Below, one piece after another: positions 59,480 through 64,000 of a DNA stretch of 64,000 nt. The position numbers and the translations under genes were made by a program. Numbering within the stretch: the stretch's first letter is position 1; every line of letters starts with the position of its first letter. This DNA comes from Flavobacterium sp. LMO8 (GTDB lineage Bacteria > Bacteroidota > Bacteroidia > Flavobacteriales > Flavobacteriaceae), in assembly GCF_009495755.1 (NCBI RefSeq), contig NZ_WIBJ01000008.1, positions 1-64,000 of the forward strand, read 5' to 3'. Under the pieces are notes generated by a model. That model ran no database searches and was not told the DNA's origin. It worked only from the letters and a program-made list of their open reading frames with translations.

Positions 59480-60808
59480 TTACTTTTTCGGAAAAACAAA
59501 TTCTATTCTTACACTTCCGTCTTCGTCGATTTTTGTTAATTGAATATCGTGTAAAGTATTGACTAATTCTGGATTCCAAGGGGTTTTTACTTTTACGTAA
59601 TTTTCGGTAAATCCGTGGATATAGCCTTCTTTATTTTCACTTTCAAATAAAACCGTTCTGTTGGTTCCAATTTGACTTTCGTAAAATGCTCTTCTTTTCT
59701 TAACAGAAAGCCCGCGTAGCATTTTACTTCTTTTCGAACGTACATTAGCTGGCACTACTCCATCCATATCAACCGCTTCCGTATTATCTCTTTCCGAATA
59801 GGTAAAAACATGTAAATACGAAATATCTAAATCATTCAAGAAATGATACGTTTCTAAGAAATGTTCGTCAGTTTCCCCTGGAAACCCAACAATAACATCA
59901 ACTCCAATACAAGCGTGTGGCATTACTTCACGAATTTTTGCAACACGTTCTGTATATAATTCACGCATATAACGACGTTTCATTTTTTTTAAAATATCAT
60001 TAGAACCCGATTGTAAAGGAATATGAAAATGTGGCACAAATGTTCGGCTTTGTGATACAAATTCAATCGTTTCGTTTTTCAACAGATTAGGCTCGATGGA
60101 AGAAATTCGTAAACGTTCAATTCCTTCTACTTCATCTAATGCTATTACTAAATCTAAGAAAGTGTGTTCGTGTTTTTTATTTCCGAATTCCCCTTTACCG
60201 TAATCACCAATATTTACTCCAGTAAGAACAATTTCTTTGATGCCTTGTTCTGAAATTTCTTTAGCATTTTTCAATACATTTTCCAAAGCATCACTTCTAG
60301 AAATTCCTCTTGCTAATGGAATCGTACAATACGTACATTTATAATCGCAACCATCTTGCACTTTTAAGAAAGCACGAGTTCTGTCGCCAATTGAATAACT
60401 TCCTACATAAAAATCGGCTTCTTCGATTTCGCAGGAATGCACTTCGCCCATGTCGTTTTTCGACAAGTCGTTGATATAATCGGTGATTTTAAATTTTTCG
60501 GTTGCTCCTAAAACCAAATCTACGCCATCAACTGCGGCTAATTCTTCTGGTTTTAATTGCGCATAACAACCTACAGCTGCTACGAATGCTTTATCATTCA
60601 GCTTCATTGCTTTTTTAACAATCTGCTTGAATTGCTTGTCCGCATTATCGGTAACCGAACACGTATTAATTACATAAATATCTGCAATTTCTTCGAAATC
60701 AACACGTTCAAAACCTTCATTTTGAAAATCACGTGCAATAGTAGACGTTTCTGAGAAGTTCAATTTGCATCCTAAAGTGTAGAAAGCGACTTTTTTCTTG
60801 TTTTCCAT
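59480..60808 (-). CDS. mtaB: tRNA t6A37 methylthiotransferase MtaB
   Basis: A 442-residue radical-SAM enzyme that adds a methylthio group to t6A37 in tRNA. N-terminal UPF0004 domain with cluster cysteines (Cys in YTLGCKLNFSE, INTCSVTDNAD, VGCYAQ), the radical-SAM triad in KVQDGCDYKCTYCTIPLARG, and a C-terminal TRAM domain (TVLFESENKEGYIHGFTENYVKV). Length and order match MtaB better than MiaB or RimO. A TAAGTTTG box at 60854-60861 marks a likely promoter. Monocistronic. Confidence 0.95.
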   Translation of the reverse strand: MENKKKVAFYTLGCKLNFSETSTIARDFQNEGFERVDFEEIADIYVINTCSVTDNADKQFKQIVKKAMKLNDKAFVAAVGCYAQLKPEELAAVDGVDLVLGATEKFKITDYINDLSKNDMGEVHSCEIEEADFYVGSYSIGDRTRAFLKVQDGCDYKCTYCTIPLARGISRSDALENVLKNAKEISEQGIKEIVLTGVNIGDYGKGEFGNKKHEHTFLDLVIALDEVEGIERLRISSIEPNLLKNETIEFVSQSRTFVPHFHIPLQSGSNDILKKMKRRYMRELYTERVAKIREVMPHACIGVDVIVGFPGETDEHFLETYHFLNDLDISYLHVFTYSERDNTEAVDMDGVVPANVRSKRSKMLRGLSVKKRRAFYESQIGTNRTVLFESENKEGYIHGFTENYVKVKTPWNPELVNTLHDIQLTKIDEDGSVRIEFVFPKK

Positions 60809-60916
60809 AAGTACAACTCAATTAATGAAATCGTTGTCAAAAAATTGAGAGTGCAAACTTAATATTTTATTTCAATAAAATCAGAAACATTATCCAATGT
60901 ATTACAAAATAATTTT

Positions 60917-60924
60917 TAATTTTG
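60917..60924 (+). promoter_or_regulatory. -7 box of the HEPN-like gene
   Basis: TAATTTTG fits TANNTTTG and lies 15 bases before the ATG at 60940. It overlaps the TTG at 60922 that would be an earlier start, which argues for the ATG. No clear -33 element. Confidence 0.45.
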
Positions 60925-60939
60925 GAAGAAACTATCTCA

Positions 60940-61770
60940 ATGAATTATAGAGAATTACTAGATAAGTTAAAATCAGACATTGAAAATATTACCAATGAAA
61001 CTGAATCTTTAACCAAAGAACTAAATTTAAAAAATAATGATGTCAGAAAAGACTTTTTTGGTCTATTTCAAACTGTAATTGATGAGTATTATTTGGGATT
61101 AAATACATTTATTTTTTTTAAAACCAATAATCCAGTTAAGATTTATGAAATTTATGTTTATGAAAATGAAATAAAGTTCCTTGATAATCACATCAGAAAA
61201 TTGTTTGCAATAAAAGAAAATGAAGTTCTAAAGAAGAAATATATTAACAACTTGGAAAAAAATTTAATATTGGGTTGTTTTGCTGTTTTCGAAACATGTG
61301 TAAATCTGATTTTTAATAAATTTTATGAAGAATCTAAATTTCATGAATTTATCATACAAGAAATAAAAAAAGATGAATCTAAATTTTTACATCAAAATGA
61401 TTTCAATGAAAATCAAAAAGAAAAAATTATTGAAAAACTTTTTGATAAATTAACTCTGCATAAAAAATTCAGATATCTATCAAAAGATAAATATTCAAAA
61501 GAAATGAGACCTTCAGATTTGGAATTTATAAAATTTATATCAGACTATAGAAATTGCAATATTCATTCAAATGGGATTTGTAATAATGATTTTGAAAAAA
61601 CATATTTCAATTCGACTTTCATCTTTAAAAAGAATCATACTATTAAAATTATAGATAAAGAAGATTTTTCATTTACGAGTTGGAGTATATGCTTTGAAAT
61701 GAAAGACATTTTTACAAGGCTAATAAAAACTATCAACTACGATGAATTAATTGAACATCCAGAACAATAA
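60940..61770 (+). CDS. HEPN-like hypothetical protein
   Basis: A 276-residue soluble, Lys/Asn/Phe-rich helical protein. I start it at the ATG at 60940. Near the C-terminus, ISDYRNCNIHSNG contains Arg204-X4-His209, the RX4-6H motif of HEPN domains, followed by the HSNG turn common in predicted HEPN RNases and RiboL-PSP-like proteins. FAVFETCVNLIFNKF (about 113-127) is the helix often paired with it. No toxin partner or nucleotidyltransferase is next to it; it has its own terminator and a separate promoter, as expected for an accessory gene. A defence or RNA-cleavage role is only inference. Confidence 0.6.
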   Translation: MNYRELLDKLKSDIENITNETESLTKELNLKNNDVRKDFFGLFQTVIDEYYLGLNTFIFFKTNNPVKIYEIYVYENEIKFLDNHIRKLFAIKENEVLKKKYINNLEKNLILGCFAVFETCVNLIFNKFYEESKFHEFIIQEIKKDESKFLHQNDFNENQKEKIIEKLFDKLTLHKKFRYLSKDKYSKEMRPSDLEFIKFISDYRNCNIHSNGICNNDFEKTYFNSTFIFKKNHTIKIIDKEDFSFTSWSICFEMKDIFTRLIKTINYDELIEHPEQ

Positions 61771-61795
61771 AAAGCCTATATTTTATAGGCTTTTT
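61769..61795. terminator. Bidirectional terminator between the HEPN-like and GlmU-like genes
   Basis: A perfect 12-bp stem, AAAAAGCCTATA with its complement around a TTT loop. It overlaps the stop codon of the HEPN-like gene. T-runs on both strands suit the two convergent genes. Confidence 0.9.
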
Positions 61796-61816
61796 ATTAA
61801 AATATTTCTAATCAAA

Positions 61817-62992
61817 CTACTCTTTTCTATACTTCTTCGTTTCTTCAAAAACGTGTTCTAAAATTTTAGCGTCTTCTTCGGTGAATTCTACATGACGGCG
61901 ACTCATTACAATTTTAGCGGTTTCAAAAGCTTTTTTAGTGATGTAAGTGGTAAATCCTGAAGCACCGCCCCATGAGAAACTTGGTACAAAATTTCTTGGA
62001 AATCCAGAACCAAAAATATTCGTTGAAACTCCAACTACAGTTCCTGTATTGAACATGGTATTAATACCGCATTTGCTGTGATCGCCCATCATTAATCCGC
62101 AGAATTGCAAACCTGAGCGAGCAAAGCCTTCGGTTTCATAACTCCACAAACGTACTTCTTCGTAGTTGTTTTTTAAGTTGGAATTATTAGAATCGGCACC
62201 AATGTTACACCATTCTCCTAAAACGGAATTCCCTAAAAATCCATCATGTCCTTTATTAGAATACCCAAATAAAACCGAATTATTTACTTCGCCACCAATG
62301 CGACAATGAGGTCCCACGGTTGTAGCTCCATAAACTTTGGTCGCTAATTTCACTTGTGCTTCTTCGCACAAAGCAAATGGTCCACGAATAACCGAACCTT
62401 CCATGATTTCTGCATTTTTTCCGATGTAAATTGGACCCGTTGAAGCGTTTAAGGTTACGAATTCTAACTTCGCTCCTTCTTCAATGAAGATGTTTTCAGG
62501 TGCAATTACGTTGACGCTTTTTGGAATGGGTTGAGAAAATCTATCTTCTGTAAGTAGTTCAAAATCTTCACGAATAGCCGCATCATTCTTTGCGAAAATA
62601 TCCCAAGTATTTTCAATTCTTAAAACGTCACCTTCATATTCAATTAATTCATATTCATCAAAATCGATATCTTCTTGTGTGTCATGTGTATGAAAAGCAA
62701 TGATTTCTTCCCCAAAAAGAATCGCTTCTTTTGGATTCAGATTTTGAACCATATCAATTAAAATTGGATTAGGCAAAAACGAAGCGTTAATCATGATGTT
62801 CTCTTCCATTTCTACCATTGGGTATTTCTCCATCAAATATTCTTCGGTAAGTGTTGTGGTAGTATATCCTAAATATTTTTCCCACTTTTCACGAATGGTT
62901 AAAATTCCGATACGAATATCAGCTACTGGACGCGTAAAAGTAAAAGGAAGTAACGCATTGCGAACGGTTCCGTCAAAAAGTATATAGTTCAT
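61817..62992 (-). CDS. GlmU-like putative sugar nucleotidyltransferase
   Basis: A 391-residue protein of the Bacteroidota GlmU-like family. The N-terminal part (MNYILFDGTVRNALLPFTFTRPVADIRIGILTIREKWE) has a degenerate nucleotidyltransferase start with no GXGXR loop, and the C-terminal half (about 165-330) is a left-handed beta-helix of hexapeptide repeats (IYIGKNAEIMEGSVIRGPFALCEEAQVKLATKV). True GlmU is longer and has the LAAGKGTRM loop, so activity is uncertain. A palindromic hairpin lies 21 bases ahead of the start. Confidence 0.8.
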   Translation of the reverse strand: MNYILFDGTVRNALLPFTFTRPVADIRIGILTIREKWEKYLGYTTTTLTEEYLMEKYPMVEMEENIMINASFLPNPILIDMVQNLNPKEAILFGEEIIAFHTHDTQEDIDFDEYELIEYEGDVLRIENTWDIFAKNDAAIREDFELLTEDRFSQPIPKSVNVIAPENIFIEEGAKLEFVTLNASTGPIYIGKNAEIMEGSVIRGPFALCEEAQVKLATKVYGATTVGPHCRIGGEVNNSVLFGYSNKGHDGFLGNSVLGEWCNIGADSNNSNLKNNYEEVRLWSYETEGFARSGLQFCGLMMGDHSKCGINTMFNTGTVVGVSTNIFGSGFPRNFVPSFSWGGASGFTTYITKKAFETAKIVMSRRHVEFTEEDAKILEHVFEETKKYRKE

Positions 62993-63012
62993 TATTTTTT
63001 ATTTTATCGTTG

Positions 63013-63033
63013 AATCGTTGCAATGCAACGATT
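63013..63033. promoter_or_regulatory. Micro-hairpin in the leader of the GlmU-like gene
   Basis: A perfect 9-bp stem AATCGTTGC with an AAT loop. It lies between the start codon (62992) and a TATTTTTG -7 box (63055-63048 on the minus strand), so it would form in the first 30 bases of the message. It shares the three-base-loop design of the hairpins at 232-352 and 44867-44879. Confidence 0.45.
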
Positions 63034-63068
63034 GTACATTATAGATTCAAAAATACAATTTATTCCAT

Positions 63069-63095
63069 AAAAAAAGCCTCACCTAAGTGAAGCTT
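63069..63095 (-). terminator. Terminator of rpmE2
   Basis: Minus strand AAGCtTCAC ... GTGAgGCTT stem with a short loop, followed by seven T residues, about 25 bases after the L31 stop. Confidence 0.85.
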
Positions 63096-63120
63096 TTCTC
63101 TATTTTGAAAAAGCGAAAAA

Positions 63121-63372
63121 TTATTTAGCTTTTTTAGCGTATTTGCTGTTGAATTTATCGATACGACCTGCTGTATCAATAAGTTTAGATTTACCTGTGT
63201 AAAAAGGGTGAGAAGTTCTTGAAATCTCCATTTTGAAAACTGGATACTCAACACCTTCGTGAGTAATAGTTTCTTTAGTTTCTACTGTAGATTTAGTGAT
63301 AAAAACATCTTCATTTGACATGTCTTTAAATGCAACTAATCTGTAATTTTCTGGGTGAATACCTTTTTTCAT
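63121..63372 (-). CDS. rpmE2: 50S ribosomal protein L31, type B
   Basis: An 83-residue L31 of the zinc-free type B: KKGIHPENYRLVAFKDMSNEDVFITKSTVETKETI, with no Cys in the chain, and ISRTSHPFYTGKSKLIDTAGRIDKFNSKYAK. Type B L31 is the usual form in Flavobacteriaceae. The 5' leader is about 100 bases from the promoter at 63483-63512, long enough to hold control structures. Confidence 0.97.
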   Translation of the reverse strand: MKKGIHPENYRLVAFKDMSNEDVFITKSTVETKETITHEGVEYPVFKMEISRTSHPFYTGKSKLIDTAGRIDKFNSKYAKKAK

Positions 63373-63482
63373 TTTGTAATTCTTTTTTTATTAAGCGATT
63401 ATAACTTGTTTCGCGGCTCTACATTAAAAGAGGTGTAAACATTTTATAACCTTTTGGTTTATAAACTTTTTATTTCAGAGTG

Positions 63483-63512
63483 CAAAATTACATTTATTTT
63501 TTAATCTAACAA
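63483..63512 (-). promoter_or_regulatory. Promoter of rpmE2
   Basis: Minus strand TTG (63512-63510), 19 bases, TAATTTTG (63490-63483), an exact consensus match. The transcript start would be about 105 bases ahead of the L31 start codon. Confidence 0.78.
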
Positions 63513-63567
63513 TCTTTATGTAACTTTTTTTTATTTTTTATCACTCATATAGAACGATTAGAATTCT

Positions 63568-63575
63568 TATATTTG
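63568..63575 (+). promoter_or_regulatory. -7 box of the DUF4199 gene
   Basis: TATATTTG lies 25 bases ahead of the ATG at 63601 and fits TANNTTTG. I found no TTG at the expected distance upstream. Confidence 0.4.
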
Positions 63576-63600
63576 TAAATTAATTAAACCAAAACAAACT

Positions 63601-64000
63601 ATGAACGAAATTATTAAAAAGAACGGAATTAACTTTGGAATTATTACCGGAGTATTAAGTGTATTGATTACAACATCAATTTACATTGTTGATTTAGCCT
63701 TAATGACTAAATGGTGGTTAGGCATTTCTATTTTGGTTGTCTACATTATTATTGGTTGTGTTTTATTAGTTAAAACTAAAAAAGACTTAGGCGGTTATAT
63801 GAGCTTTAAAGAAGGTTTTACTGTTTATTTCATTTCAGCACTTATTGGTATTGCAATTTCTGTTATTTATAATATTTTATTGTTCAATGTTATCGACCCT
63901 GAAGCAGCTATCCGATTAAAAGAACTTACACTTGAATCAACTGTTCAAATGTTAGAGAAATTTGGAACACCAACTTCTGCCATCAAAGAAACTGTTGACA
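63601..64000 (+). CDS. DUF4199 membrane protein (5' part, runs off the window)
   Basis: The first 133 codons of a gene that continues beyond the window. It starts MNEIIKKNGINFGIITGVLSVL and has three hydrophobic helices in the visible part, then KKDLGGYMSFKEGFTVYFISALIG, a segment typical of the DUF4199 family in Bacteroidota. The function of this family is not known. The end, total length and neighbours on the right cannot be judged. Confidence 0.82.
   Translation, partial: MNEIIKKNGINFGIITGVLSVLITTSIYIVDLALMTKWWLGISILVVYIIIGCVLLVKTKKDLGGYMSFKEGFTVYFISALIGIAISVIYNILLFNVIDPEAAIRLKELTLESTVQMLEKFGTPTSAIKETVD

Noticed and set aside
60922..60939. TTG start six codons ahead of the HEPN-like gene's ATG
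   Set aside because: The TTG lies inside the TAATTTTG -7 box, so it would not be transcribed.

Overview
The window is a stretch of chromosome from a member of the Bacteroidota, almost certainly the family Flavobacteriaceae and probably Flavobacterium or a close relative. The evidence is consistent across the window: very AT-rich DNA, Bacteroidota-type promoters (TTG, 18-20 bp, TANNTTTG) in front of several operons, a type IX secretion C-terminal sorting domain on a subtilase, a PorD-type secretion protein, YhhN-like, DUF4835, DUF6048 and DUF4199 families typical of this group, a zinc-free type B L31, and genes with A-rich rather than GGAGG-type starts. I found no tRNA, rRNA, CRISPR array, transposase, prophage or plasmid gene. 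It looks like ordinary core chromosome with a few accessory spots.

Layout. 1-486 has no gene and is packed with small hairpins and pieces of dispersed intergenic repeats. 0.5-6.5 kb carries a DUF4294 protein, an M42 aminopeptidase, a TPR histidine kinase with its LytTR response regulator, and a secreted protein. 6.6-14.3 kb (minus strand) holds fabV, then the operon bamD-rpoZ-coaBC-porD-recN, and DUF6913-dapA. 14.3-16.0 kb has a 5'-nucleotidase split into two genes. 16.0-21.1 kb has two YhhN-like membrane proteins, ligA, and the rpsF-rpsR-rplI operon. 21.3-28.3 kb has an orphan LytTR regulator, priA, the nadC operon and sucC. 28.5-38.1 kb has lysA, a gene broken by an in-frame stop, pafA, a FabK-like flavoenzyme, a type IX secreted subtilase, and an operon ending in mnmA and a Ca/Na exchanger. 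38.3-50.1 kb has a FAS1 lipoprotein, proC, pyrG-yidC, a LysM-led operon, guaA and purM. 50.2-54.1 kb is a tandem set of four double-domain OmpA-like proteins plus a lipoprotein. 54.2-64.0 kb has rocD, rlmD, two small envelope genes, mtaB, a HEPN-like gene, a GlmU-like protein, rpmE2 and the start of a DUF4199 gene.

How the genes fit together. Many are housekeeping: nucleotide synthesis (pyrG, guaA, purM), DNA replication and repair (ligA, priA, recN), ribosome and tRNA/rRNA modification (rpsF, rpsR, rplI, rpmE2, mnmA, mtaB, rlmD), lysine/diaminopimelate and proline synthesis (dapA, lysA, proC), cofactors (coaBC, nadC), and envelope assembly and secretion (bamD, yidC, porD). dapA and lysA are the first and last dedicated steps of the lysine branch but sit 15 kb apart.

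The most unusual items are the OmpA-like array in which the peptidoglycan-binding TD of the second domain is replaced by ICC in all four paralogues, a Cys-rich insertion in ornithine aminotransferase, a lone HEPN-like gene with its own promoter and terminator, a gene cut by one in-frame stop, and a recurring family of intergenic micro-hairpins with three-base loops.
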